A stretch of DNA of 64,000 bases from Rachycentron canadum (GCA_038496675.1 CM076654.1:11424630-11488629), one strand, 5' to 3'. Positions 13,312 through 26,404 are shown, numbered from the stretch's first letter. Notes: a model not told the origin generated them from the sequence alone. Made by a program: numbers and translations.

Positions 13312-13968
13312 AGATATTGTTGTGAGCAGCCATTTTGTGGTTCATATATTCTAAGGAAAAAGGTTCCCTCCTGAAGCTCATATTGATAGCGGTGATAAAA
13401 TATCTCTGAGTGAACACTTGCATCAGTCCCCTGGGAAGAATCATGCTAGTTGCTATCGACCCCCCAAACCAAAGTCAGCATAGCTGACTGAGACTCAAGG
13501 AGGCATACAGGGATGAACATGTTAGATCTGATACATCAAATATTGATAGGAATGTCATGTAGAGAAACTCCTACTGATTCTTCAGGAAATAGGAAGTCTC
13601 AAGCATAGCTAGATGAGATTCTTTGGGTAGTATTTCCAGGTGTTTTTCCTTAAAAGGGGGTCAAAGGCACTCAGGCAGTGAAGGGTTAATCAATGACAGC
13701 TGGGGTGTACAACCTCTGCTGAGCCTGAACTTAATGGATTCATTTTCCCAACTCTCCTGAGTGTATGAAAACAGACATTCTGAAGCTCTTTTTAGAAACA
13801 ACCATGTGGTTATTCTCTCCATACTGCATTCAAATATTCTTTTAATGGAGCAATATAAAAAAGATTAAAACAAAGATGAGTCATCACACTCAGCTTTTGA
13901 TTTTTCACTAGCAATTATCAAACATACAAGATGATTTTCAATGACAATGCTAATGTCCGAATTACTCG

Positions 13969-14001
13969 TTTTTTTTTTTTTTCGTTTTGTTTTTTTTTTT
14001 T
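13969..14001. repeat. T-rich homopolymer tract
   Basis: T14, CGTTTTG, then T12 followed by ACAG. It resembles a polypyrimidine tract with an acceptor on the plus strand, but no coding exon follows. Confidence 0.9.
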
Positions 14002-17000
14002 ACAGTGATTAGCTGTAAATGACTCTTTTTGCGACACTATGAAGACATGGGACATTGCTAAACAAACAGTGTTATTCTTACAATGGGACCTGCAGTAATA
14101 CAGTGAGTATTCCTATATATGTCATATTCTTAACTTGCGGTGCTGTGTGAATGGCCAACACAGCCAACTTTAGTTACCTACGGTTCTGACTGTTACCATC
14201 TCACTATCACATTTTATTACCTAATGTTGTTTGCACTGCATGAAGTTTCTGCATAAATCATGTCAGAGACCAGCGTTTTAGCCTCGGAAACTGTGTTTCT
14301 TCAATCTGCTGTGTGGATGCACATCGGTGTAGTTTAACTGCTGGAAACATGAAACAAAATATAGTCCACTCACTAGTGGAGTGTACATGCTGAGCCTGAA
14401 AGACAAGAGAAATAACAAGACTAAGTCAAAACCAAGTATACATCTGGACCACCAATGGTCAAATCCTTATTTTAAAACTGCAATGTTGTCAGACAAAATC
14501 ACCAAACAGATCTGACTAAAGACTGTGCTATGATTTCACCTATATTTACTGTAATATGATATGAAAACTAAACAGAAAATATTTCTTATTTTCTCTCTCA
14601 CACAGTCTCCATCTGGGATCCACAGCAGTTTACCCTTTCTTTACCTTCACTTCAGAAATTAACAGACTTACAACAGAGACAGATATTTATTTCTAACTTC
14701 AGCTGTTTTTCATGATTGATCACAGCAGCATTTTAGTTTGAATCCTTGTTTTCAGTATCTTACGTTGGCTATGTTAACTTACTGGATTACATCTTCATAC
14801 TAATACTGAACACTTCCTGTAATCCTTTTTTATATAAATGCTTTAGCAATGCAGCAGGCAGGAACACTTGCCTAATAGGACTTTTATTACTGTGACACAG
14901 TAAGCGTAATGTCTCATTTTTGGCTGCTAATGTTATTGTTGTTTACATTGTATTCAGATCTGCTTTCTTTAGCTTAGCTGTGTCTCCCTCCCTCTCTCTC
15001 TGCTGGCTCAGCGTCTCATTCCTCTGTCTCCTATAGTCATAATTATACATGTAATGGAAGTAGTTTATTATCTGTATTATTATCTGTATTATTATTATCT
15101 GTAATGGAGGTAAGGCTCAGTGTTTTGGAAGCACTCCTCTGCTTCCCTGCAGCTGAGCTGAGAAACCAGAGCACTAGACTGCAGTTCTTTCGACTGCCTG
15201 TAACAGGAAGTGTAGCCTTAAGCTCCCAGGTGGTATCCATACACAGCGCAGTCATGTACTAGGTTGAGACCCTGTCCCTGAAAAAAGGGTTCTAAATCTA
15301 GTAACAATGCCTTAAGTTGGGTTGGCATCACTGCAGGCTGTAAACACCTCCCTAATAGAACCTGTTTGCACCAGATACTCAAAGTCAGTGGTGCAGCATT
15401 GGGTTGACCAATGACAGAAATATGATCTCTCAGTCAGTGACATTCCAGATTGTAGGGCTGGCCCCGTTGTTGCAGTCCAGCCAAAAAGGATAAACTTTGC
15501 CCAACCATAATGTATTTCGGCTGTATTTTACTGCATCAGTGAAGTTGGGACCACAAATGTTGCCTCCAGAGCTCTAAATAGAACAGAAGGATTATTTTGT
15601 ATCACCTGCGGCCATAGACAGTGTGATGCACACTGAGGTCAACTGCAGAGGTAACAAAGGCAACGGTGGGCAAAAACAAGGGAAGAAGAGAATAATCATA
15701 CAAAGATGTTAACAAAACATTCTCAAAACCTTCTGAAAAGGTTTTCCAGGTTTCAAGTTTATGTGCATATTTCATGTGTTTGGTTGCATCCAACTCAGTG
15801 TATTCTGGTTAATTGTGACCAAAACAATGTTTTTAACTAGGGATAGTCATTGTTTACCTTTGGGAACAATATTTTACTGAGATAACCCGATAATCTGTCT
15901 TCATTCAGCAAATAAGAGTTAGATCAGGCACATGATAATTAAAGTGATGCGTCACATGACCTCAGCTGTCACATGGCAAGTGGTTATAAATGAGAAGTAG
16001 GTCACAAACAGTGATCATTTACAAGAGAAACGACTCCACTGAATAGCTTTAAAATTGTGCCTATGTCACTGTGAAACTTGTGCTATATGCACACACACAT
16101 TTACATTTTTTGCTCTGAGACCTGTGAATTAACTTACATTGTGAATGTGTTTTACAGATTCAATTGCACTTTGGCCACATTGGTTCATTCAATGATGGTT
16201 ACAGCTGTGGAGGCAGGCTGCACTGTGCGAGTCAGGCCATTCCAACCATGACGAACACACAATTGGTTTAGACGAATCTGACATGTGGTACAAGATATTA
16301 TATTAACACGGCAGAGTCTGAGAATAATCCACCATATATTAAGTTCTCACTTTCTCTTTCATTTCTGATGGAAGAGGTTTAATCACAATTTATGAAAAAT
16401 AAGGAACTAACCATATTAATCTAATATTGTAGGCATGAGATTTAATTATTAATATAGGCCACTACAAAAGTAGTTAGTTGATCCTTACATGTACAATGGA
16501 GAGATAATTTTCAAAATAGAAAACATGCAAATATCTGCTCTTACTGATCTCTCCCACTCATTTGTTGATTTTCTTTTTTAGACCCTAAAGGAACAAGATT
16601 GAAAGCCACAATCCAGATGGGCACGTGTAGGCAGCTTTGTGACGGGTTGCCAAGTGTGTCAGACAAAGCAACAAACAACACATTACGATTCCACGACAGT
16701 GATTAGCAAAGTGTTTAACACCTCTCAGTTATGATGCCTGTTTCTGTAATCAGTGACAGCATATTAAACATCGAGGAGGTGGAGACAAAAGAGAGAGAGG
16801 AGAGTGATGGGGCAAGCGAGGAACAAACTATAAGCGCAGATTTGGTACAAACACAGACAGAAAAACAAAAACACAATTCAGAGAATAAAAGGAAAGAGAC
16901 ATTGAGGCCAGAGCAATAAGACAAGAGAATAAATGAGAAAACAGACCAAAAAGCTGAAGGAAGACAGGGGAGGGTGAGTGACAGAGACAGTGGAAGTGAG

Positions 17001-19761
17001 ACTGAGACAGAGAATAAAGTCAACAGTCAAAGAAAGAAAATGCAGGAATAGAGTACAATAAATGCATGGAAGAAAAGGCGGTTTGACCTACAGCAGGAAC
17101 AGAACAATACTGTGGGAATTCATTTGGTTTTGTGTTGAGTGTAAATGAAAGAACCAGTATTAAACGGCCACAAGAACACATGCACATACATAGGCTACTC
17201 ACATCTTAACTAAATGTGACCACGGAGCCAGTAAAACATCACGTTCAAAAATAAGTCAAGTAAGGTGGCCCTAAAGCCTTTGTCAAGAATCTGTAGTTCA
17301 AAATGAGTATGAAAGGGTGGTACGGTTAGATTAAATTAAAATTTCCTTATTGTATCCCTGCACTTAAAACAGCAGTCATTGTTAGAAATTTATAATTAAG
17401 TAATTGCATTGTTTTTTATACTGTAGTTTCTGCAATAATGTCACTGGGCCATGTTGTATTTGCAGTGAACATCACATTCAGCAGACTTGACTTGTCTCTT
17501 GTGCCATCATCAACACTTGTTTTTCCTCAAATGTTTAACATAATTTTTCCTGTCAGTTGTACTGTCAAAATATCTTAGCTCTGCATTAAACTTCTTTTAC
17601 ACTCCAGTGCCCTGAAGGAAGCTTTCATTTCACTAGTTCAACATTACACATTGTCCAGTTTGTCTTGTCACAATTTATTTACATTAAACAGTGAAAACTA
17701 TTTAATATTAAAGAACCCCACACACACACGCACACAAAAACAATATTGCAATATACAAAAATGCAATGTTATTATGTAACTGTCAATATATATTTTCTGT
17801 CCTGTCAGGTATAAATAATGGCTTTCCCAAGTAAAAGGGTTCACCCCACAACTGTTCATTCCTGTATTGATTTGAAAGGATTAAAAGAAGAAAGATGAGG
17901 ATTGAGTTCATTTCTGAATATGTAGGTGGGTGACATGTTGTGAGACAAATATGGCAAGATTGGATGGATTCCAAACAATAGTATCACAAGACATATATGC
18001 CCTTGTACTCTAAAGGCTGTAGTACAACGAACTTCACAGCCAAATATATGTGCTTCACTGTTCTATGAATAATTTACAAATAAATGAAGCAATGCAAGAT
18101 GATAAAGGGAATGTTGATTTGAAATTGTTACGTGTGTGTTACTGTGCAGAATTTTTTGTGTGTGTAGGCAAACGTGTTACTTTAAGTGCATGTGTGCACA
18201 CTGTAGAACAAACTGCCAATGCTTCGCTGTCTGTATTTTATAATGCAATGAAAAGCAGCCTGCCCATGATTTTTTTGTCAAGGGAAATAATTCAGAGGAG
18301 AGAGAAGTACTGCCAGCGAATTATGATGGCACTCGCATGCACACACATTCATGAAGACACATAAGTATACACACCCACACACACTTGCATGTACCCATGA
18401 ACACAACATGGTCCGGAGATGAGTTCACAAACAAGCAATTTGCTGTGCACGCAAGTTTAGACAGTATGCACACCGTTAAATGCATGAACATGCTCACACA
18501 CATCCATGCCTGACATCGTCACACAAGTACAGTGCATACATAAAAACACATTTTATGCACATTCATGGCACCCTTTGCTCCAGTGAGACACAGTGCAGAT
18601 TGCTGGAAGACTAAAACAGTATTTGTGTCAGCAGAGAGACAGCGAACAAGAGAATGAAAGAAGCAGAGAGGGGGAATAGGGCAGCCTCAAATATTCACTC
18701 TACTTATTCACTCTACTGCAAGAATGTAGGAAGTATAAAATGGATGAACACCCCACGAAGACACTTAAACCCCCGTACTGCATATACAACCCATGCCATA
18801 GAAATGTACAATCATACACGTGCACACACACAAACCCACACACACACAAAACTGACAGCCATGCTAGTCATTGGCAAGAAAATTCCACTTCCCTTTGAAG
18901 TTTCTCTCGTCATTACCATGATTACATAGACCTACTGCACACCAAGCATTCTTCCCAGATGAGAGTCACTGCACACAAATGGTTTCACTCGACTGAATCT
19001 CACTGTTTGTTCAACATGTTTGTATATTGCACGTCTCTGAACAGTCATTGCCAAATAGTGTGATTATTTCCTCAGTGTGTTGCAGTGGGCTTGAATTGTC
19101 CCCTCTCTTGTTTTGAAATATTTTTAATACAGATCCCCATTGCATGTACATCTCATACTGTATGCAAGCACAGTAACATATAATGAGCATCTGCAAAACT
19201 GTGTTACGTGACATTGTTTCGATTCTGTAATATGAAAGGTTTTTCTGGATCTAGTTCAGGTTTGACTGTTCTGTTATTGAAACAACTTCTAAATCTGAAT
19301 CCTGGCAGCTGTTATATGCCAAATGAAAAGCAAACATCCAGGCAATGTACATCCTCTATAACCAGCTAGCTTTTCTGTCCTTAATATGAAAACAGCTTTA
19401 TTTAAAGACATTGTCACAAGTACATGGCCAATGCAAAGCATGCTCACAGAAGTTGTTTAAGTTCATCTCCACAAAAAGCAGCCTGACACTTGTTTTAGCG
19501 AACAACAAAGGTTCTTGTCCTCAGATGACATTAAGTATGTGTGACTTTGCGTGTGTTGACTGGATAAACACAAACACACAATCATCCGGAAACAAGGGCC
19601 TGTGTTGTACAAGTCCTTCCCTGGCCATCTGGTCTGTTCTACCTGCATCACTGACTGCTGCAGTGAGATGAAGCACCTTCGGCAGAGCTGGGTTGTCTCT
19701 CCTCAGACAAGCAATCATACTTCTTCTCACAGCTACCTGTCAGTCCATCTCAACCTCAGAA

Positions 19762-19765
<4 letters not shown>

Positions 19766-19792
<27 letters not shown>
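19766..19792. repeat. (CA)13 microsatellite
   Basis: A pure CA tract of 27 bases in grid2 intron 1; CA-rich sequence is common throughout 18.3-20.0 kb. Confidence 0.95.
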
Positions 19793-22700
19793 TTCTCTCT
19801 TTCCCTCTGTCTCTGTGGCCTGGTTAAGGGTTCTGCCTCAGTGACCAGGTACAGACATCAGAGCTGCTGTCTGTCGCTTTTCCTCACAAGAGGATGCACA
19901 AGAGTCTCCAGTATCACAAAAAACATACACAAACCAGACACACAGTACACCTCTGTGAATCCCATTTACACATACACGCAAATAAAACTCCAGTGTTCAT
20001 GCACACAGAAATGTGGGGTGCCAAATCTTCCCAGTCAAAGATAGCATAGACCAGCACAGCTGCCAACATTCATAGATACACAACTCAAAAGATAGGAAGC
20101 ATTTAGTGCACACTGCCTAGCCCCCACCCTTCTGAACTGGTGCATAACAGCAGATTAAAATACATGTGTGCATGCATCACGCAAACAGAAGCTGATAATA
20201 AAGAGGAAGCGCTGTTGACAGCTGTGAAAGTCGTAGACAAAACCAGGTAAGGAGAGCTATTCACTCACACTAAGATCTTCTGAAAATCTTCTCCATGGAA
20301 AAGACTAGAACAGCAAAACATGTATAACAAACAACTGCACTAGAGCTGGAGCTGTAATAAAATGGATCTCAGTGGACCTCGGTAATTAGTCTGATGTCAC
20401 ATTCATTGACCCAGTTTTGGGACCACACATGGTTTGGTTTAGTCAATTCTTTACAAATACACACACTGAACAGATAATGATAACATGAACCAGGGTATCT
20501 TCCACTCACATACAACTGTCCTCCTTTCTGCAGAGCATCAAGCCTTTAATGTTTTGTGAAGTCATTGAGTGAAATGTCTTTTTTTTTTTTTTTATAAATC
20601 ACTGCAGAGGCAACACCGTCTGTTAGACCAAATCCCTCCACAGCGTCTGGTTTTCTGTGTGCTCTCCTCCATTCTGCATCACTCTCCGCATTCCTACATT
20701 GTCACAGCAAGAGAGCACTCGAAAAGTGTTTCGTTGGTGCTTTAAACACAAGTTATCAGTAATGAATATAAACCTGAAATGGTTCAACAAAGTTCTTGGT
20801 TAGACAGTTTTAGTAAAAACACCAAATGGTAAAAACTCAGCGATGTCTGATTTACACACAAAGTGCTCTCAAATGCATCTGTTCACTTAATGTCCTTCAC
20901 AAATTCCACAAAGTACTGCAAGAGCAATGAAGCCCATTGAGTCTTGTACTATGACTTCAGGTGCAATAATATAGGTAGAGAATTCAAGCAGGACAGATTT
21001 TGCAGGACACGATGCAAGGAAAACACGAGATCTTGCCAAAAATGTCTTCGTATTTTATTGATTTTATTGATCAAGAAGTAGCACAGACTTACTTACGTAC
21101 AATTTTATCACCTGTGCCTATGCTGCGGTAGGTCTAAGAGCAATTAGAAGAGACAGAGACCATAACTATGTATGGCATCTATAACACATGGCTGCAATAC
21201 ATAAAGACATTGTGCCACATGTGCACATGTAACTATCTCCTATTCATTCCAATATTTTGTGTGCTTGGCATTTGAAATGTGTTTACAACTCTGGATGATA
21301 TTAATCTGTAGGCTCAGACCAAGCTCTAAAACTCATAAGTACGGCCAGGACAAATCTAATAAACTGTATCTCAGTGATTCCATCAAAGTGGTGCCTGAAT
21401 GTGCATGAGGGAGAGGGCAAGAGAGAAAGAGAGAGGGAGAGAGAGTAAGAGATTATTTGAACCAAAGTGCACCAGGCTCGCTCACTGGCTTCTTTCCCTC
21501 ATCTCTGAAGCATGGTGAGCCAGTGGTTGCTCTGGCACAGCATGGCTAAAAACCAGTGTGACTCCAAGGTGAGGACTTAATCTGGCTGCATAAATAACAA
21601 AGACTTTCTAAGTGCAAGTAATCGGGAACACACACAACCATGCACACTTCGACACTCTGTGTGCATGTGTCTCTCTCACCAGCACACACGCAAAATCAAG
21701 ACACACGCAGAATCCATACGAACCGCCCTCATAAACCAGAGGGCCATTGCCATTCAGCACACGACACAGTGAGGGCCAAGAGGCAAGCGAACTCCCCCCT
21801 TCCTTCTGCATGCTGATCATTAGAGAGAGAAAGAGGGAGGTAGACAGAGAGAGAAATGGAGAGAAAGGGAGGGGGGGGACGAGTGCGGCAGTGGTGCCAG
21901 CTCCCCAGCAGTTCAATCACATTTAATGCCTGGACAGAGCAAGATGAAAACGTCTGCTGGTCACTGCTGTTAGCATCACCGAAATAATGGCAACTCTGGT
22001 GCAGGATGGCACAGGTTTTCAGTACTGAAAGCTAAAAATGGAAGATGATGACGGCACAAAGTCTGCTTTCTCTCCCTTTGTTCCCCCTGGTTTCTCTGTC
22101 TTTTGCTTTCTCTCTTCCATCTTTTCAGCCTTTGATATACATCTCTCTTTGCCCATCTATCTCTCCCTCTCTTTCCCTCGTTCCATCTTTAGCGGCAACA
22201 AAGAGATTAAAGGGGGATTACTTCTGACATGTCAATGTGATGCGCCTGCTGGGTATAGTACTTTTTTTTTCCTTTCTCATGCAGTGCTAAGTCAATATGA
22301 TGCACACACACGCACACACAGACACGTCAGCATTGTATGAGTTGGGGGGAAGAGGCCATGAAAGAAATTCTTCAGGGGTATTAATTATCTTCTCTAGCAA
22401 AATCCAATATTCTTGCATGAAAAAAACACTGAATTGTTAGTGTGCCCTCTACTTCCTTTAGACAATACCACCTTTTGTGAGAAGTAAGAACAGCAAGTCA
22501 TAACATTCTTTCCTGTACTTGTTTCCACTGTATCGACACCCTCTTTTATCTGCCGTTTCCCAGGTCTGTTGAAAAAGCATGGATAAGGAGGGAATGGTGA
22601 GGGATGGTGTGGAAGAGATGGGCAGAATGAGAAAAGTGAGGTATTGTTTTTGGGGGTGATAACCTTTTGTTGTGATTCAAAGTACTTGCGGCTAGCAGGG

Positions 22701-23574
22701 AAATGAACTATTGATTGGAAATAAGGTGTAGGTAGAGAGAGAAAGAGAAAACAAGACACAAGGACTGAAATCACACCAACCACCTAAGCACCTACACTGC
22801 TCCTTTGTCCTCACACACAGGCACATACATGCACACATACTTGTTTATACAGGGGGAAAGTAACCCCATACCAAACCACTTAAGAGGAGTTGTAACTAAC
22901 CAGGAACCAACTATACATTGCTGTATGTATACTATACAACTATATATTGCTGTGTGTGGAAACCACACACTTGCATGGTTTCCACAATAGGGTTAAGGAG
23001 GAATAGTTAGTTTTTCTTGTTGTCCTTGTCATTAAATTTGTTACTCAAAACATATATCTGCGATTTGTATGGATTATACTGCAAACGGGAGGTGATTTGA
23101 GAGCTGTTACCTCTGTAAATCCCATGTTTGCACAGCCCATTGTTTCGCACTGACTGTTGCGATAAAGCGCAGTACAATATATCTATCCATCTTTATGTTT
23201 ACCATTCTCTTTCTATATAAATACAGATCGACAAATAAACACAGACACTGAAGGCTATCATAGAGATGTATCTGTTTGTTACTGAACATAAAGTCTACAT
23301 GTGCAGTATTTTTGAGCACTACAACAGTGAAAACAATGTTACAGACTTACAGCACATCTTAATATCAACTTGTTTTATGCATTATTATACCAATACATCA
23401 AAAACCTCAAGTAAACTCAATCTCAGGAAGTCTATACTGAGAGCCAGTAAAAACTACAGAATAGTAAACCTGGATAAACAAAACAGAAATTATTCAGTGT
23501 GCATATAGAGAACTTTAACCCAGATTCAGCAGCTGACAAGAACTTTAGTGTTTCAGTGCTATATAATTGCAAAT

Positions 23575-23770
23575 CCCCGTCTTAGACTTTGTAAGCCTAA
23601 GAAAAGTCTCACAACCAGGGGGTTTTAGTCTCATTGCTAACACCCTCATCTACAGAAACTTACAAGCAGTGAGCAGGTTAGGTTCCAGTGTCTTGCTGAG
23701 AGACACTTGCAGAACATGTGGTTGCTGCTGGGATCAAACCATCCAGTCACAGGGTGATCTGTCTAACCAG
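23575..23770. mobile_element. SINE-like or LINE-tail scrap
   Basis: The segment CAGTGTCTTGCTGAGAGACACTTGCAGAACATGTGG, followed by GCTGGGATCAAACCATCCAG and GTCTAACCAGTGAATTACA, follows the layout of a dispersed fish repeat (TTGCTCAAGGGCACTT .. GGGATCGAACC .. AACCACTGAGCTAC). The reverse strand would present a tRNA-like head. It is highly diverged. Confidence 0.45.
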
Positions 23771-24431
23771 TGAATTACACAGACACCCCTGTAGGAGCAG
23801 TACAACAACCCACAACCCTGTATGCAGGATGACTGTTGAGCATGAGTAACTACAATATGTCAGCAGAATCCCACTGTTTTGCACTGAAATTCTGTAACCT
23901 AATTTGAATATCTTTAAATAAAAAATCATGACATTTGGTAAGATAGTTAAGCTACTGATTCAAAACTAGTAATATTCAATGTTGAAATTTAGACATGGTT
24001 TGATTGCCATAGCAGCCACATTTCGCATTGTCTGCAAATGAGATAATACAGCATGTATTCACTGTCAGCTTGACCCGCACAAATCTTATTCATTTGGCCA
24101 TGCTGCTGTTGTATATTTGATATGGAACATCAGCTTGGTCTCCAGCCCATCGAAGACCTAGACCTGATCCAGCTCTTGGCAAATTGCGGTCAGGTAGCTG
24201 TTCAACTGGCCTGGACTCAGCTCTGTAAATCAGCTGCCCAGGGTCTAAATGGATCCAACACACCAGCCCCTCCCATCCCCTGGCAGCATAATGCAGTGAG
24301 TTAGATTGGTGTGTGACGTGTTACATATGTGGCCTAGTGTCCATATGTGTGAGTGTGTCTGATAAAATATGGATATCATCTGGGCCATACACTGTGAGGT
24401 AAAACAGGTCAGCATGGACAGGTGCTTATAT

Positions 24432-24434
<3 letters not shown>

Positions 24435-24506
<72 letters not shown>
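24435..24506. repeat. (TG)36 microsatellite
   Basis: An uninterrupted TG dinucleotide tract of 72 bases, the longest in the window, about 1 kb inside grid2 intron 1. Such alternating purine-pyrimidine tracts can adopt Z-DNA, and the length is likely polymorphic. Confidence 0.97.
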
Positions 24507-24507
<1 letters not shown>

Positions 24508-24639
24508 TCATTACTCTCACTCACGCACCTACACACTGCCCTCTCTGTTTTCTGTCGCCCATTCGGGGGCCACCGCGTTGTGCAGTGATTGTATGTGCCC
24601 ACCATCACCACCTCGCGTCCTCATCTCATCCTGCAAGAC

Positions 24640-24640
24640 A

Positions 24641-24672
<32 letters not shown>

Positions 24673-24695
24673 ATCTCTCCTTCCTCTCTCTCCCC
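24640..24695. repeat. CT-rich tract
   Basis: (CT)9 followed by CTTT/CTCC pyrimidine runs; a polypurine/polypyrimidine stretch in intron 1 close to the first exon. Confidence 0.9.
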
Positions 24696-24836
24696 CGCAA
24701 ACTGTAGCCGGAGCCGGAGGTGCCGCTACAGCGCCTGAAAGAATACGCTCCCTGATGTCGACATCACACTCAACACAACAGTGCCACACTTTGCCGGTGG
24801 TGGTAGAAGGCAGAAAAGACGTTAGGGCATAAAACG

Positions 24837-24854
24837 TTTTTTTTTTTTTTTTTC
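24837..24854. repeat. T homopolymer near grid2 exon 1
   Basis: A T18 run, equal to an A run in the grid2 transcript sense, within the CpG-rich belt. Confidence 0.9.
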
Positions 24855-25500
24855 CCTCTCTCCTGGCACTGCAGCAGCTCGCGACGGAAGGTGGTAATGC
24901 CATTATGCTTCGGGAAAATCTATAAGCAGAAAATCTGCCGCCATCCTAGGAGACATCAAGCCATCCCAAACCACCTGTTTTTCCTGCATCATGCGCGCAC
25001 ATAGCCATTGTTTAATTTGAAAGACATGGAAAACGTTGCACTATACAAGTGCAGTCCCTTTACGTGACACTGTCCGCCGCCATCGATCAATTTATATGAC
25101 AAGGAATGATATTAAACACTTGGAATAAACAACTATGTGCAGTTTGAGGCTCATCCCATCCATCCCATCAATTGATGCCCAATAATCCCAAAAACTCAAA
25201 TGCAAACTTCACTTGAAATGATGTCAGTAATGGCGCATGACAGACCTCTGGTTCTTTATTTTTCCAATAATATGAACAAGTGCCCAAAATAAATAAATTT
25301 TCATTTGAAGTATGGTGTCTACATCCTGAATGCCACAGTTCACATTCATAGGAAAAGCCACCGAATGCCACAAGGACACAAAGAAATTCGGCGATTTAAA
25401 CAGCGCAGCGCACACGAAGGCTGAAGCCTCCAACGTGTCTGCTGAGAGACGCACACTGAGCTTTACTGTGGCTGCGAATTACAAGAGGAAAAGCGCAGTA

Positions 25501-25506
25501 ACTCAC
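25501..25506 (-). other. grid2: Splice donor of grid2 exon 1
   Basis: On the minus strand the bases after ...CACATCG are GTGAGT, a near-ideal vertebrate U1 donor. The phase (one base of the glycine codon in exon 1) is compatible with the next exon supplying GAIF-type residues, as in vertebrate delta receptors. Confidence 0.8.
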
Positions 25507-25594
25507 CGATGTGGATGATTGAATCCGAGAGCACCGACCTCCACTCCTGGCCCCAAAAAACGGCGATCAGCAGCATAGCTGAGATAACTTTCAT
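25507..25594 (-). CDS. grid2: First coding exon of a delta-class ionotropic glutamate receptor, most likely GluD2
   Basis: The minus strand reads 29 codons plus one base, starting MKVISAMLLIAVFWG and ending SVLSDSIIHI, then a GTGAGT donor at 25506-25501. The final G opens a phase-1 glycine codon, giving DSIIHIG, the block that begins the mature amino-terminal domain of vertebrate GRID1 and GRID2. The first 20 or so residues have a basic N-terminus and hydrophobic core (a signal peptide). The tryptophan spacing (FWxxxWxS before DSIIHI) aligns without gaps to mammalian GRID2 and poorly to GRID1, so grid2 is preferred. The start is ACACCATGA, with A at -3, and the exon lies in the window's only CpG-rich belt. 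GluD2 is a postsynaptic receptor of Purkinje cells that binds cerebellin-neurexin complexes (family knowledge). The remaining exons should lie below position 1. The delta-receptor assignment is firm; the paralogue is less certain. Confidence 0.85.
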
Positions 25595-25720
25595 GGTGTC
25601 CAGATATATTTCCCCCCCCCAAAAAAAAGCAGAGAAAACACAGCTCTGAGAGTGAGCGCGATCAGAGTTAAAATCCCGAGAACCGAAGCTTTTTTTTTTT
25701 TTTTTAGTCCATCTGTATGG
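25595..25720 (-). other. grid2: Probable 5' UTR of grid2
   Basis: The sequence directly upstream of the ATG on the minus strand reads ...U8 G9 AAAUAUAUCUGGACACC. It therefore carries a homopolymer U then G tract about 18-35 nt before the start. A further tract (A16 in transcript sense, at 25705-25690) lies about 100 nt upstream. No TATA box or initiator can be assigned with confidence, so the true 5' end is unknown and could be several hundred bases further up. Confidence 0.45.
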
Positions 25721-26140
25721 CGGTCAAGGAAATTCCCTGTAATCTGTGCCTCAATATGTTCTTCACTTGACGTTGGAGAGTGATGCTTGTCTGTAAGAGG
25801 AAAATCAGTAGAGATTCCCGGGTAGTCACAGACTGTTACCCTGCTGAAATTCCTCCCAACATTAAATCATATTCTGGGGCGAGCAGAGAGACGCTGAGCC
25901 GCAGAGAAAACAAACCGCATCCAAACGCCGACGCGTTAAGGCGAGCTGGGGGGCTGGATGATGTGGCCGCTCGTTTAAAAGAATAAATCTGGAACCATTC
26001 AATAACGTCGGGGGGGTGGTGGTGGTGCTGGGGGGGGGACCTAGTTATCTTGAAAAGCAGGTCCTGTTATAATGACCCGAGAATCCCAGCCTTTCAGACC
26101 TGACGACGCAGTTTCCCCCCTGCACCAATCACCAAATCAC

Positions 26141-26177
26141 CAGCAGCAGCAGCAGCAGCCTCAGCCTCAGCCTCAGC
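26141..26177. repeat. (CAG)6 then (CCTCAG) tandem repeats
   Basis: CAG trinucleotides grade into a CCTCAG hexamer repeated about three times, about 550 bp upstream of the grid2 start codon. An open frame crosses it but nothing else supports coding. Confidence 0.9.
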
Positions 26178-26394
26178 GGACCAAGCCAACGCCAAAACTT
26201 CCATTTTCCCAGGGGCTTTTTATTCTCCCTTCACTTGGCCCCTCTTTGAATGTCACCACCGTCAGAACACACAGATGAAGGCAGCGACTTTAGTTAGAGT
26301 GGAAAGAAATACAAAATGATGAAAAGCCTTGTCACATGGCATCACCACGGAGGGGTACCATATTCCAAAATTGTCTCTAGTTTCCAATAGAAAT

Positions 26395-26404
26395 GAGAGA
26401 GAGC

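Larger units (their letters stand above)
13312..23574. other. Intron 1 sequence, CA-rich in places
   Basis: No coding exon or transposon was recognised. 16.7-17.1 kb is purine-rich, 18.3-20.0 kb is rich in ACAC motifs, and 21.4-22.2 kb alternates purine-rich and pyrimidine-rich blocks. Minor direct repeats of TATTATCTG lie at 15065-15103. Confidence 0.55.
1..25500 (-). other. grid2: 5' portion of grid2 intron 1 (incomplete)
   Basis: This is inferred from the donor at 25506 and the absence of any recognisable exon 2. I looked on the minus strand for sequence coding for the region after DSIIHIG and the NNPFQAVQEAC-like block of delta receptors and found none. Mammalian GRID2 has very large introns, so an intron running past the window edge is plausible. 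The content is AT-rich unique sequence, microsatellites and old transposon pieces listed separately. A short, diverged or non-coding exon could have been missed by eye. Confidence 0.65.

Noticed and set aside
13969..14010. Splice acceptor (polypyrimidine tract then ACAG) on the plus strand
   Set aside because: No open coding exon follows and the gene in this region is on the opposite strand; the T tract is more simply a homopolymer.
24122..24304. Small coding exon (60-codon frame, GC-richer than its surroundings)
   Set aside because: No recognisable protein, no clear splice sites at both ends, and it is on the strand opposite to grid2.
24245..24832. Open frames encoding Cys-Val or Thr-His repeats
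   Set aside because: They are translations of the (TG)36 microsatellite in several frames; no coding evidence remains when the repeat is removed.
25507..25594. Assignment to grid1
   Set aside because: Both paralogues share DSIIHIG, but the leader's tryptophan and serine spacing aligns without gaps to GRID2 only. grid1 is kept as a lesser alternative.
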